Assembly: GCF_001262505.1 (NCBI RefSeq)
Contig: NZ_KQ410733.1
Coordinates: forward strand, 62,001 to 126,000
Length of the DNA: 64,000 bases
Direction: 5' to 3'
Origin: Shinella sp. SUS2
GTDB taxonomy: Bacteria; Pseudomonadota; Alphaproteobacteria; Rhizobiales; Rhizobiaceae
This document shows positions 26,495-34,188 of this stretch, piece after piece; positions within the stretch are counted from its first letter, which is position 1, and every line of letters begins with the position of its first letter. A program made the position numbers and the translations under genes. The notes below the pieces were generated by a model. It had not been told where the DNA came from. It saw nothing but the letters and a program-made list of their open reading frames with translations, and ran no database searches.

Positions 26495-26506
26495 AAAAAA
26501 GCCAAT
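26495..26506 (+). promoter_or_regulatory. AAAAGCCAAT motif, copy 3 (dehydrogenase promoter)
   Basis: AAAAAAGCCAAT, 59 nt before the dehydrogenase start, in the gap after gntR. It is preceded by TTATGAATT, similar to the AT-rich surroundings of copy 1. Confidence 0.55.
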
Positions 26507-26564
26507 ACTTCTCCCGTGACATTGCGCGGCGCTATCGCTCGTCGCCTTATGGGAGATGGATCTG

Positions 26565-27653
26565 ATGAAACTGTTCGTGACGCCGTGTGACGGGATTGGC
26601 CCCGAGATCACCGCGGCAACCATGGAGGTCCTGAAGGCTGCGGATGCGGCCTTCGGTCTCGGCCTCGAATACCACTTCGAAGACACCGGCTTCACCAGCC
26701 TGGAAAAGTTCGGCACGACGCTGCGGGACGAGACGATCGAACGGGCGCGTACCTTCGACGGCATCGTCCTCGGCCCGCAGTCGCACATGGACTACCCGCC
26801 CCGCGACAAGGGGGGTGCGAACGTCTCTGCCGGTTTCCGCGTCAAGCTCGACCTCTATGCGAATGTGCGCCCGGCCCGCTCGCGTCCCTTCCTCAACAAC
26901 GCCAAGACGATGGATCTCGTCATCATGCGCGAGGCGACGGAAGGGTTTTACCCCGACCGCAACATGTTCGCCGGCACGGGCGAGTTCATGCCAACACCGG
27001 ACGTGGCGCTGTCGGTCCGCAAGATCACGGCTTCGGCCTGCGAACGCATTGCGCGCCAGGCATTCCTGCTCGCCATGAAGCGGGGCAGGAAGGTGACTGC
27101 GGTCCACAAGGCGAACAACTTCATCCTGACCGATGGCCTCTTTCTGCAGCAGGTCCACAAGGTTGCCGCCGAGTTTCCGGAGGTGACGCTCAACGACGTC
27201 ATCATCGATGCGATGGCGGCCCATCTGGTGCGCGATCCCTCGCGCTTCGACGTGATCGTGGCGACCAACTTCTATTCGGACATCCTCTCGGACCTTGCAA
27301 GCGAGCTTTCCGGCAGCCTTGGCCTTGCCGGCTCGATCAATGCCAATGCCGAGACCGGCCTCGTCTGCGCTCAGGCCCAGCACGGTTCGGCGCCGGACAT
27401 CCAGGGCAGGAATATCGCCAACCCCACCTCACTCATCCTGTCGGCAGCGATGATGCTGAGCTGGCTCGGCGAGCAACGCGACCTGCCGCAGTTCGAGGCG
27501 GCGGGTGCGGAAATCGAGCGCGCTGTCGACGAGATCCTGGCTGATCCGGGTTCGCGCACGCGCGATCTCGGTGGCGCCACCAACACAGACGTTTTCGGCT
27601 CTCGCGTGGCGGGTGCGGTTCGGAACGGTGGTGGCGAGCGGAAGCGCGCCTGA
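26565..27653 (+). CDS. Isocitrate/isopropylmalate dehydrogenase-family enzyme
   Basis: A 362-residue NAD(P)-dependent beta-decarboxylating dehydrogenase. It has the family opening CDGIGPEITAATMEVL, the substrate-arginine region ANVRPARSRPF, MREATEGFYPDRN, the catalytic lysine block VHKANNFILTDG, NFYSDILSDLASELSGSLGLAGS and HGSAPDIQGRNIANP. It differs from LeuB and from isocitrate dehydrogenase in several of these loops, closer to the tartrate/malate dehydrogenase side groups. ATG 26565 has GGGAG at the right distance; the ATG at 26556 is too close to it. It likely oxidises and decarboxylates the product of the aconitase-like enzyme. Substrate unknown. Confidence 0.85.
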   Translation: MKLFVTPCDGIGPEITAATMEVLKAADAAFGLGLEYHFEDTGFTSLEKFGTTLRDETIERARTFDGIVLGPQSHMDYPPRDKGGANVSAGFRVKLDLYANVRPARSRPFLNNAKTMDLVIMREATEGFYPDRNMFAGTGEFMPTPDVALSVRKITASACERIARQAFLLAMKRGRKVTAVHKANNFILTDGLFLQQVHKVAAEFPEVTLNDVIIDAMAAHLVRDPSRFDVIVATNFYSDILSDLASELSGSLGLAGSINANAETGLVCAQAQHGSAPDIQGRNIANPTSLILSAAMMLSWLGEQRDLPQFEAAGAEIERAVDEILADPGSRTRDLGGATNTDVFGSRVAGAVRNGGGERKRA

Positions 27654-27660
27654 TGGTATT

Positions 27661-27697
27661 GTTTGTGTTTTGATTTGCTGAAAACCAAAACACAAAC
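27661..27697. repeat. Long inverted repeat after the dehydrogenase gene
   Basis: GTTTGTGTTTTG (27661-27672) pairs exactly with CAAAACACAAAC (27686-27697), a 12-bp AT-rich stem with a 13-base loop. It begins 7 nt after the stop codon. There is no T-run, so it could be an RNA stability hairpin or an operator. Confidence 0.7.
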
Positions 27698-27706
27698 GGG
27701 GAGGAT

Positions 27707-27730
27707 GCGAGGGCAGGGAGTGGCCCTCGC
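27707..27730 (+). repeat. Second hairpin in tandem
   Basis: GCGAGGGC and GCCCTCGC pair perfectly around AGGGAGTG. It lies ten bases beyond the first hairpin and before the binding-protein remnant. Confidence 0.6.
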
Positions 27731-27781
27731 GCATTGCCCGCGGCTGTTTTCGCGACGCGGGTTCAATCTTTGGGAGATGAG

Positions 27782-27905
27782 ATGATGAACAGGATCCTAT
27801 CCGCCCGCGCGGCTGCCCTTGTGTTCGGCACTGCGCTCATGACCACCTTCGGTGCATTCGCCGAGGAGCTTCCTGCCGGATATCCGGCCGACTATGCGGC
27901 AACCA
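27782..27905 (+). pseudogene. ABC substrate-binding protein remnant (N-terminus only)
   Basis: GGGAG and ATGATG start a normal signal peptide (MMNRILSARAAALVFG, then ALMTTFGAFA) and the first mature residues EELPAGYPADYAAT, the typical start of a family-1 solute-binding protein. The similarity then stops and the DNA continues, in another frame, as the middle of an aldolase gene. The receptor is thus reduced to about 40 codons by a deletion with its right end here. Confidence 0.75.
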
Positions 27906-28350
27906 CGTTTCCGGTGACAAGCCGTCGAAGGAAGTGTTCCTGCACAGGGCGTTCTACGAGACGCGGGAAGGGACGGGCGCGGTGGTGCATCTCCATTCGA
28001 CCTTCGCCACCGCGCTGTCCTGTCTTGCCGATACGGACCCCGACGACTGTATCCCGCCGCTCACCCCCTATGTCGTCATGCGCGTCGGCGCGGTGAAGCT
28101 GCTGCCCTATGTGAAGCCGGGTGACACGCGGATGGGGGAGATGATCTGCGATCTCGGCGGGCGTTGTGCTGCCGTGCTGCTCGCCAATCATGGGCCGGTT
28201 GTCACCGGAACGGACATCGCCTCCGCCGTCTATGCCGCCGAGGAGCTGGAGGAAACCGCCAAGCTCCTGGTTCTCCTGCGCGGTGCCCCCCGGCGCATGC
28301 TGTCGCCGGAGAATGTCGCGGAGTTGAAAGCCGTGTTTGGCAGGGCCTGA
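27906..28350 (+). pseudogene. Class II aldolase/OtnC-like fragment (C-terminal part)
   Basis: From about 27906 a second frame reads VSGDKPSKEVFLHRAFYETREG, then VVHLHSTFATALSCLADTD, DCIPPLTPYVVMRVG, AAVLLANHGPVVTG and YAAEELEETAKLL. This is the C-terminal two thirds of a class II aldolase/decarboxylase of the 3-oxo-tetronate-4-phosphate (OtnC) type, with the HLHS metal histidines present. The N-terminal third, including the substrate loop, is missing. A GTG at 27934 could start a 138-residue fragment, but it is unlikely to be active. It is out of frame with the receptor remnant. Confidence 0.78.
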
Positions 28351-28484
28351 GGGGGATCGTACTCAACGAAGGGAAGACCGGGGAACCGAGCAACGAGAAG
28401 GGCCCGTGTCGGCATCGCGGAAGATGGCGCAGCGTACAATGGCTGGGGAGTTGAGGCTGGGGATCACGTAGTCGCTGGCGGCAG

Positions 28485-28636
28485 CGGCATGAAATGCCCC
28501 GCCCGCCGGTCATGCCGGCGGTAGTCAGCTCCTTGCTGCCGGAAAAGTGCACGAAGGTAACGGGGCGATGTGCCGCGCGGACGGCGGACGTGCCGCAGCC
28601 GGAGACGCTCATCAGGACGGTGCGCCTGTTTTCCTC
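28485..28636 (-). pseudogene. Gluconokinase remnant
   Basis: The minus strand reads VLMSVSGCGTSAV, a decayed copy of the gluconokinase P-loop (GVSGCGKST), and 7 residues later VTFVHFSGSKELTTAGMTGGR, which matches a kinase region that normally lies some 85 residues further on. After a frame slip GHFMP follows. The ATP-binding lysine is lost and the middle is deleted. It sits downstream of the gluconate-5-dehydrogenase remnant, the usual idn/gnt gene order. Confidence 0.6.
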
Positions 28637-28844
28637 ACAGTGAGGCCGTGATGCCGCCGTCGACATAAAGCGTGTGTCCGTTCACGAAGGAGGAAGCATC
28701 GGAGGCAAGGAAGATGCACGCGCCGACAAGCTCCTCCACCTTGCCCCAGCGGCCCGCCGGCGTACGCTTTTCCAGCCAGGCGGAAAAGGCGGGATCGGCG
28801 ACGAGGGCGCGTTTGCCCGTGAGGTCGAAGAGTTGCGTGCTCAT
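28635..28844 (-). pseudogene. Gluconate 5-dehydrogenase (SDR) with internal deletion
   Basis: A 69-codon open frame that starts like an intact gene (MSTQLFDLTGKRALV) and jumps directly to the family C-terminus (ADPAFSAWLEKRTPAGRWG, VEELVGACIFLASDASSFVNGHTLYVDGGITASL). The nucleotide-binding glycines and the Ser-Tyr-Lys triad, about 185 residues, are missing in frame. The join falls at an ALV that in full-length relatives occurs both after KR and before the C-terminal block, so recombination between short repeats is likely. Non-functional as an SDR. Confidence 0.8.
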
Positions 28845-28853
28845 GGCTCTTTC

Positions 28854-28919
28854 CTAGCTGAATATGATCTTCATCGACTGGCCCTTGCCCGAGGCGATCC
28901 CGAAGGCCGAGACGCATCG
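28854..28919 (-). pseudogene. L-idonate 5-dehydrogenase remnant (C-terminus)
   Basis: Immediately upstream of the SDR remnant, the minus strand reads SAFGIASGKGQSMKIIFS and stops at 28854. This resembles the last residues of zinc-dependent L-idonate 5-dehydrogenases (AF-x-A-S-x-x-x-x-AMK), and the order idnD-idnO-idnK fits. The remaining 320 or so codons are absent. The sequence between here and 29005 is not recognisable. Confidence 0.5.
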
Positions 28920-29005
28920 GCGTGCGCTCCGGCCACCCCATCCTCGATCCGCACGATGAGCGGCCGGACGTACCGCATGTCGCCATCGAGCCGCGGCTGA
29001 CGCTC

Positions 29006-29848
29006 TTACCCTGCCTTCAACTGCTCCCGGAGTTTTCCGGCGGCCAGATCCATGAAGGCCTGGATTCGTGGTGTGCGGCGCAGGTCCGGATGGACGAGGA
29101 GCCAGACTTCCGATTCCAATGTGTCGATGAAGCCGCCCCGCCGTTCAAGATCGAACGACCGGTGCAGATAGTCCGGCAGCAGTGCCTGCCCGAGGCCGGC
29201 TGCCGCGGCCTGGGCGGCGGCCCACATGCTGTTCACCCGCAGTACGGTCTCCTCTTCCGCTACGTGGACGGCCAGCCAGCGGGCGGCGGGAATGGCCGAA
29301 AGACTGTCGTCGAGTGCGATCCACGGCAGATCCGTCGCGCTGCCGGTTTTCGCGTAGATTGCGTAGCGGAACGCGCCCGCCCGCTGGCCGACCAATGTCT
29401 CCGGCGGGGACCGTGTGGGGCGGATTGCGACTTCCGCCTCGTAGCGCGCCATGTCGGCAAAGGCGTTGGAGACCACAAGGTCGAAGCGGATGCCGGCATG
29501 TTTCCGGCGGACCAGCGGGAGCAGCGCGGTGACCAGAGGCACCAGGGAATCGGGCGTCGTGAGGGTGATGCGGCCCTCAAGACGCTGTTCGCCGCCCGCA
29601 AGCCGCCGTCGGGCCTCGGCAAGGCTTGCCGCGACGGCCGTCGCGGCGCGGACCAGCTCGCTGCCGAGCGGGGTCGGGATATATTGCCCGCCGAGGCGCT
29701 GGAACAGCGGTGCGCCGGCCTCCTGCTCCAGTTCCTTCAGCCGGCGATAGACCGTTGCAAGATGCACATTGAGACTGGTGGACGCCGCGGCGGGCTTTCC
29801 GCTGCGTGCGAGGGCCGCGATCAGAAGAAGGTCGTCGGTCGAGAGCAT
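29006..29848 (-). CDS. LysR-family transcriptional regulator
   Basis: A 280-residue regulator. The winged helix (STDDLLLIAALARSGKPAAA, LNVHLATVYRRLKELEQEAG) is followed by a LysR substrate domain (RITLTTPDSLVPLVTALLPL). It belongs to the LysR branch with TVYRRLKELE in the recognition helix. It is divergent from an azoreductase gene with 90 nt between, the usual arrangement for a LysR activator and its quinone or azoreductase target. Confidence 0.87.
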   Translation of the reverse strand: MLSTDDLLLIAALARSGKPAAASTSLNVHLATVYRRLKELEQEAGAPLFQRLGGQYIPTPLGSELVRAATAVAASLAEARRRLAGGEQRLEGRITLTTPDSLVPLVTALLPLVRRKHAGIRFDLVVSNAFADMARYEAEVAIRPTRSPPETLVGQRAGAFRYAIYAKTGSATDLPWIALDDSLSAIPAARWLAVHVAEEETVLRVNSMWAAAQAAAAGLGQALLPDYLHRSFDLERRGGFIDTLESEVWLLVHPDLRRTPRIQAFMDLAAGKLREQLKAG

Positions 29849-29938
29849 TTTCGCGCCAATGCGAACTGGTTTCGTAATTCATGCAGAATAATTCGCGCAG
29901 ACGCAAATTTATATGTCGATCCAGCAAAGGAGATCGAC

Positions 29939-30583
29939 ATGACCGAACTGCTGCATATCAAGGCGTCACCCCGTGCGGACCTCTCCCATTCCGGCAAGGC
30001 GGCGGCGGGTTTCATAAAGGCGCTTGAAACGCATCGCCCGGGCCTTCAGGTCCGCGAGGTCGACGTCTGGCAGGCCGACCTGCCGGCCTTCGACGGGCCT
30101 CTGCTTGCCGCGAAGTATGCGCGTCTAGCGGGCCGCTCCTTCACGCCGCAGGAGGCCGAGAGCTGGGCGGCGATCGAGGATCTGGTGCAAAGGCTCGATG
30201 CAGCGGATGCGGTCCTCATTTCCACGCCGATGTGGAACCTCTCAATCCCCTACCGGCTCAAGCACTATATCGACCTCGTGACCCAGCCGGGCCTCAGCTT
30301 CCGCTTTGATCCGCAAACCGGCTACACGCCGCTTCTGCGGCCGCGCCCCGTTGTCGCGATTCTCGCAAGCTCCGGCGGTTTCTCCGAGGGCCCGTCCTGG
30401 GGCCGGCCCGATCTTGCTACGCCCTACCTGCGGCAGGCGCTGGCGTTCATCGGTCTGGGTGACGCGGACATCGTTCCCGTCGGCCCGACGGCTGGCAAGC
30501 CGGAGGGCGTGCTCGCTGCGGCAGGAAAGGCGCAGGTGCAACTGGCGGCCCTTGCAGAGCGCTTCGCGGGGGCGGATGCATGA
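29939..30583 (+). CDS. FMN-dependent NADH-azoreductase/quinone reductase (AzoR family)
   Basis: A 214-residue flavodoxin-fold oxidoreductase that reduces quinones and azo compounds with NAD(P)H. It has HIKASPRADLSHSGKAAAGFI (FMN phosphate loop), STPMWNLSIPYRLKHYIDLVTQPGLSF (the typical MWNFxIPxxLKxYID motif) and SSGGFSEGP. The ATG follows AAAGGAG. It overlaps the next gene by four bases (ATGA), and the divergent LysR probably regulates both. Confidence 0.92.
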   Translation: MTELLHIKASPRADLSHSGKAAAGFIKALETHRPGLQVREVDVWQADLPAFDGPLLAAKYARLAGRSFTPQEAESWAAIEDLVQRLDAADAVLISTPMWNLSIPYRLKHYIDLVTQPGLSFRFDPQTGYTPLLRPRPVVAILASSGGFSEGPSWGRPDLATPYLRQALAFIGLGDADIVPVGPTAGKPEGVLAAAGKAQVQLAALAERFAGADA

Positions 30584-30924
30584 GTGCCGCGGCGGGGTGG
30601 ACCTTGCTGGTTCTGTCCGGCGTGCTGGACGTGCTCTGGGCGCTGGCGACCAAGAAATCGCACGGCATGACCCATTGGGGCTGGGGCTTTCTTTCCATCC
30701 TCCTTCTGGCGGCTTTCGTGTTTTCGCTCGCCAGAGCTCTGTCCGTCCTGCCCCTCGGTATGGCCTATGCGGTCTGGACGGGCATCGGAGCGGTCGGCTC
30801 GGTTCTCGTCGGTGCCGTCGTGTTCGGCGAACCGCTGGGCGCCCAGCGCATAGCCTATGTGGCGATTATCGTGATCGCCATTGTTGGTCTGCATCTCGGC
30901 ACAGGGCAGGAAGGCGCAAGCTAA
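30580..30924 (+). CDS. Small multidrug resistance transporter (SugE/Gdx-like)
   Basis: A 114-residue inner-membrane protein with four predicted helices. GWTLLVLSGVLDVLWALATK takes the place of the WxxLxxAxxxEVxW motif of the family, with an aspartate rather than the usual glutamate in the first helix; MAYAVWTGIGAVGSVLVG is the SMR signature. Members dimerise and export small cations such as quaternary ammonium or guanidinium. The E-to-D change at the proton/substrate carboxylate is unusual. Coupled to azoR by a four-base overlap. Confidence 0.88.
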   Translation: MSAAAGWTLLVLSGVLDVLWALATKKSHGMTHWGWGFLSILLLAAFVFSLARALSVLPLGMAYAVWTGIGAVGSVLVGAVVFGEPLGAQRIAYVAIIVIAIVGLHLGTGQEGAS

Positions 30925-30997
30925 AGGACGAGGCCGGGCTGCGCTTGGTGACGGGATCGCCCTGTGCCTCTCGCACGCATGCCCGGACGGACAGCGC

Positions 30998-32002
30998 CTA
31001 TGCCAGCGTCTCCCGGCGAAAACCGGCCGGGCTCGTCGCCGTCCACTTGCGGAAGGCGCGGTGGAAGGCGCTGGGTTCGGAGAAGCCGAGCCGGGTGGCG
31101 ATCTCCCCGACGCCGAGCGCCGTCGTCTGCAGCATCTCGATGGCGAGGTCCCGGCGGATTTCATCGCGGATCGTCGCGTAGTTCTGGCCTTCCGCATGAA
31201 GGCGATGCCGGAGGGTCGAGGGGGACATGCGCAATTGCGCGGCGAGATCGTCGAAGGCGCTCCAGGCGGTGGGTGGCACCTGCCGCAGGCGCTTGCGTAC
31301 GCTCGCCGCAAGGCCGGCATCGTAGCGATAACGGACAAGGATGTTGGCGGGCGCGTTGCGCAGGAACTGTTTCAATGCCTGCTCGCTACGGGCAATCGGC
31401 AGTTTCAGCACGGAGGCATCGAAGGCGAGACGGCTGACCGGCTGCGAAAAACGCGCGGGAGCGCCGAAGAACAGCCGGTAGTCCGCGCCGTGCTCCGGCT
31501 CGGCGCAGCGGAAGTCGACCATGCGCAGCGGAATGCGCCGACCGACGAGCCAGCAGGTGATGCCATGCAGCAGGATCCAGTAGGTCCGGTAGGCGAAGGC
31601 GGTGCGCGGGCCGATGGCGTCCTTGAGCACGATCTGGGCAAGCCCGTCGGAAATGTCGAGATGGCCTTGCGGATCCTCCAGCATTGCGTTCAGAAAACGC
31701 AGCGCGCGCCGCAGCGCCTGGTCAAGGGTCTTGGCGTGCAGGATGCAGTGGCAGAGCAGGGTGAAGCTGCCGCTGGGCATCGGCCGGCCGCCCATGCCGA
31801 AGAACTCGTCGTCCATCTCGGCCGCGATTGCCAGCCAGAGGGCACCGTAGCTTTCCGCGGAGATCGGCGCTGTGATCCGGGCGGGTAGGCCGACGGAGGC
31901 AAGCACCTTTTCAGGTGCTTTTCCCTGTCGTTTCAGACAATCGATCGCCTCTTCCACAAAGAAGGGTGATATCATCCGCCGTCCGGTTTCCGTCATCGTC
32001 AT
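30998..32002 (-). CDS. AraC-family regulator (OruR/ArgR-like, arabinose-bd domain)
   Basis: A regulator of about 334 residues. The N-terminal 200 residues match the AraC-type ligand domain of the OruR/MmsR kind (VEEAIDCLKRQGKAPEKVLASVGLPA at the start, CWLVGRRIPL and PARFSQPVSRLAFD later). The C-terminal double HTH reads LRMSPSTLRHRLHAEGQNYATIRDEIRRDLAIEML and VGEIATRLGFSEPSAFHRAFRKWTATSPAGFR. The frame extends upstream to 32203, but the family start fits ATG 32002 (or 31996). It is divergent from the valine/isoleucine operon and is its likely activator. Confidence 0.87.
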   Translation of the reverse strand: MTMTETGRRMISPFFVEEAIDCLKRQGKAPEKVLASVGLPARITAPISAESYGALWLAIAAEMDDEFFGMGGRPMPSGSFTLLCHCILHAKTLDQALRRALRFLNAMLEDPQGHLDISDGLAQIVLKDAIGPRTAFAYRTYWILLHGITCWLVGRRIPLRMVDFRCAEPEHGADYRLFFGAPARFSQPVSRLAFDASVLKLPIARSEQALKQFLRNAPANILVRYRYDAGLAASVRKRLRQVPPTAWSAFDDLAAQLRMSPSTLRHRLHAEGQNYATIRDEIRRDLAIEMLQTTALGVGEIATRLGFSEPSAFHRAFRKWTATSPAGFRRETLA

Positions 32003-32054
32003 GCCCTGCAGGATATGGTAAAACTGGCCGAAAAATCGAGACGCTTTGGTCATC

Positions 32055-32093
32055 GCATGCAATACCGCGCCATCGTAGAGTGATGCAAGACGG
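32055..32093 (+). promoter_or_regulatory. Candidate AraC half-site direct repeat
   Basis: GCATGCAATACCG (32055-32067) and TGATGCAAGACGG (32081-32093) share ATGCAA-x-AC-x-G and are 26 nt apart in the AraC/SDR divergent gap. They may be the activator site; AraC proteins often use direct repeats. Confidence 0.35.
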
Positions 32094-32187
32094 ATGGGCA
32101 GGCCCGTCGAGGGCGTGCGACCCATTCGCGGTTCACGACACTTCACGCTGGCCCAACGGACAAGAACTGTGCTGAGGGAGAGCAGCC

Positions 32188-32955
32188 ATGTTGATCCGCG
32201 CAAAGACCTTTGTCGTCACCGGAGGCGGTTCGGGCCTCGGTGCTGCCGTGGCCCGCATGCTGGCGGGCGAGGGCGCCAATGTCGTGATCGCCGATGTCAA
32301 TGCGGAGGCCGGTTCGGCCATCGTCGGCGAACTTGGAGGCAGTGCTGCCTTCATCCAGACGGACGTGACGCAGGAGAGGGATGGCCAGGCCGCCGTCGAT
32401 CTTGCGCTCGAACGGTTCGGCCATCTGCATGGGCTGGTCAATTGCGCGGGCGTCGCGCCCGGCGAAAAGGTGATCGGCCGCGACGGGCCGCACCGGCTCG
32501 ATAGCTTTGCCCGCACCGTCGGCATCAATCTCATCGGCACCTTCAACATGATCCGGCTCGCCGCCGCCGCCATCGCCCGGCAGGAGCCGGGGGCGGACGG
32601 CGAGCGCGGCGTCATCGTCAACACGGCCTCGGTCGCCGCCTTCGACGGGCAGGTCGGCCAGGCGGCCTATGCGGCCTCCAAGGGCGGCGTTGCGGCGATG
32701 ACCTTGCCGATTGCGCGGGAGCTTGCCCGCTCCGGCATCCGGGTGGTGTCCATCGCGCCGGGCATTTTCGAAACGCCGATGATGGCGGGCATGCCGCAGG
32801 AGGTGCAGGATTCGCTGGGGCGCAGCGTGCCCTTCCCGACGCGCCTCGGCAAGCCGGTGGAATTTGCCGCATTGGTGCGCCACATCTGTGAGAACGTCAT
32901 GCTGAATGGCGAGGTCATCCGCCTTGACGGCGCGTTGCGCATGGCTCCGCGCTGA
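32188..32955 (+). CDS. SDR 3-hydroxyacyl-CoA dehydrogenase (HSD10-like)
   Basis: A 255-residue short-chain dehydrogenase. [15 protein letters not shown] is the NAD loop, NCAGVAP the structural NAG, and the Ser-Tyr-Lys triad lies in [23 protein letters not shown]. The sequence follows 3-hydroxyacyl-CoA dehydrogenase type 2, which oxidises 2-methyl-3-hydroxybutyryl-CoA in isoleucine breakdown. It is the first gene of the operon, with thiolase 23 nt downstream, as the pathway order would want. Confidence 0.88.
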   Translation: MLIRAKTFVVTGGGSGLGAAVARMLAGEGANVVIADVNAEAGSAIVGELGGSAAFIQTDVTQERDGQAAVDLALERFGHLHGLVNCAGVAPGEKVIGRDGPHRLDSFARTVGINLIGTFNMIRLAAAAIARQEPGADGERGVIVNTASVAAFDGQVGQAAYAASKGGVAAMTLPIARELARSGIRVVSIAPGIFETPMMAGMPQEVQDSLGRSVPFPTRLGKPVEFAALVRHICENVMLNGEVIRLDGALRMAPR

Positions 32956-32978
32956 GATCGGATTCGGGAGGTTTCGAT

Positions 32979-34166
32979 ATGATGTTGCAGGATCCCATCG
33001 TCATCGTCGGTTCGGCCCGCACGCCGATGGGCGGTTTTCAGGGCGATCTCCGGGACGCCACCGCGCCGGAACTCGGCGCGGCCGCGATCCGCGCGGCGCT
33101 GGAGCGCAGCGGCGTCAGCCCGGAGACTGTCGAGGAGACGGTGTTCGGCTGTGTGCTGCCGGCCGGTCAGGGGCAAGCGCCGGCCCGGCAGGCGGCCATC
33201 GGCGCGGGCCTGCCCTTCGCCGCCGGGGCCACCACCGTCAACAAGATGTGCGGCTCGGGCATGAAGGCCGTCATGCTGGCGCACGATCTCATCGCGGCCG
33301 GCAGCGCCTCGGTCGCCGTCGCCGGCGGCATGGAGAGCATGACGAATGCGCCCTATCTGCTCGACCGGGCGCGCGGCGGCTACCGGCTCGGCCATGGCCG
33401 CGTCATCGACCATATGTTCCTCGACGGGCTGGAGGACGCCTATGACAAGGGCCGCCTGATGGGCACGTTTGCGGAGGACTGCGCCGAAGCCTACCAGTTC
33501 ACCCGCCCCGCGCAGGACGATTATGCCGTGACCTCGCTCAGCCGCGCCCGCGACGCCATCGAGAGCGGCGCTTTCGATGGCGAGATCGTTCCGGTCACCG
33601 TCAAGGCCGGACGGTCGGAAACGGTCGTCAGCCGTGACGAGCAGCCCGGCAAGGCGAAACTGGAAAAAATCCCGACGCTGAAACCGGCTTTCCGCGAAGG
33701 CGGCACGGTGACGGCGGCCAACGCCTCCTCGATTTCCGACGGCGCGGCGGCGCTGGTGCTGATGCGGCGTTCGCAGGCCGAGCGCGAGGGATTTGCGCCG
33801 CTCGCCACCATCGTCGGCCATGCCACGCATGCGCAAGCGCCCAATCTTTTCGCGACCGCGCCGATTGGCGCGCTCAAAAAGCTCGGCGAGCGCACCGGCT
33901 GGAATTTTGCCGATGTCGACCTGTTCGAGATCAACGAGGCTTTCGCCGTCGTCGCCATGGCGGCGATGCGCGATCTCGACCTGCCGCACGAGAAGGTGAA
34001 CGTGCACGGCGGCGCGTGTGCGCTCGGCCACCCGATCGGCGCATCCGGCGCGCGCGTGCTCGTCACGCTGCTCGCCGCGCTGCAACGCTACGATCTGAAG
34101 CGCGGCATGGCGACGCTCTGCATCGGCGGCGGCGAGGCGACGGCGGTGGCGATCGAACGGCACTGA
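32979..34166 (+). CDS. Acetyl-CoA acyltransferase (thiolase)
   Basis: A 395-residue thiolase. The acylated cysteine is in [12 protein letters not shown] (about residue 89), the NEAF motif is present, and [23 protein letters not shown] carries the catalytic histidine and second cysteine (GGGEA follows at the end). Here it probably cleaves 2-methylacetoacetyl-CoA to acetyl-CoA and propionyl-CoA, the last step of isoleucine catabolism, since the hydroxyacyl-CoA dehydrogenase and acyl-CoA dehydrogenase flank it. Start ATG 32979 or 32982. Confidence 0.92.
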   Translation: MMLQDPIVIVGSARTPMGGFQGDLRDATAPELGAAAIRAALERSGVSPETVEETVFGCVLPAGQGQAPARQAAIGAGLPFAAGATTVNKMCGSGMKAVMLAHDLIAAGSASVAVAGGMESMTNAPYLLDRARGGYRLGHGRVIDHMFLDGLEDAYDKGRLMGTFAEDCAEAYQFTRPAQDDYAVTSLSRARDAIESGAFDGEIVPVTVKAGRSETVVSRDEQPGKAKLEKIPTLKPAFREGGTVTAANASSISDGAAALVLMRRSQAEREGFAPLATIVGHATHAQAPNLFATAPIGALKKLGERTGWNFADVDLFEINEAFAVVAMAAMRDLDLPHEKVNVHGGACALGHPIGASGARVLVTLLAALQRYDLKRGMATLCIGGGEATAVAIERH

Positions 34167-34188
34167 ACGGTTTGGGGGGAGACCGGAC

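Noticed and set aside
28202-28666. 155-codon minus-strand open frame as an intact gene
   Set aside because: Only about 37 codons resemble gluconokinase; the rest has no similarity in that frame, and a frame slip is visible at the GHFMP motif. Treated as a remnant.
28922-29900. Large plus-strand frame leading into the azoreductase
   Set aside because: It is antisense to the LysR gene; the azoreductase family start and ribosome site are at 29939.
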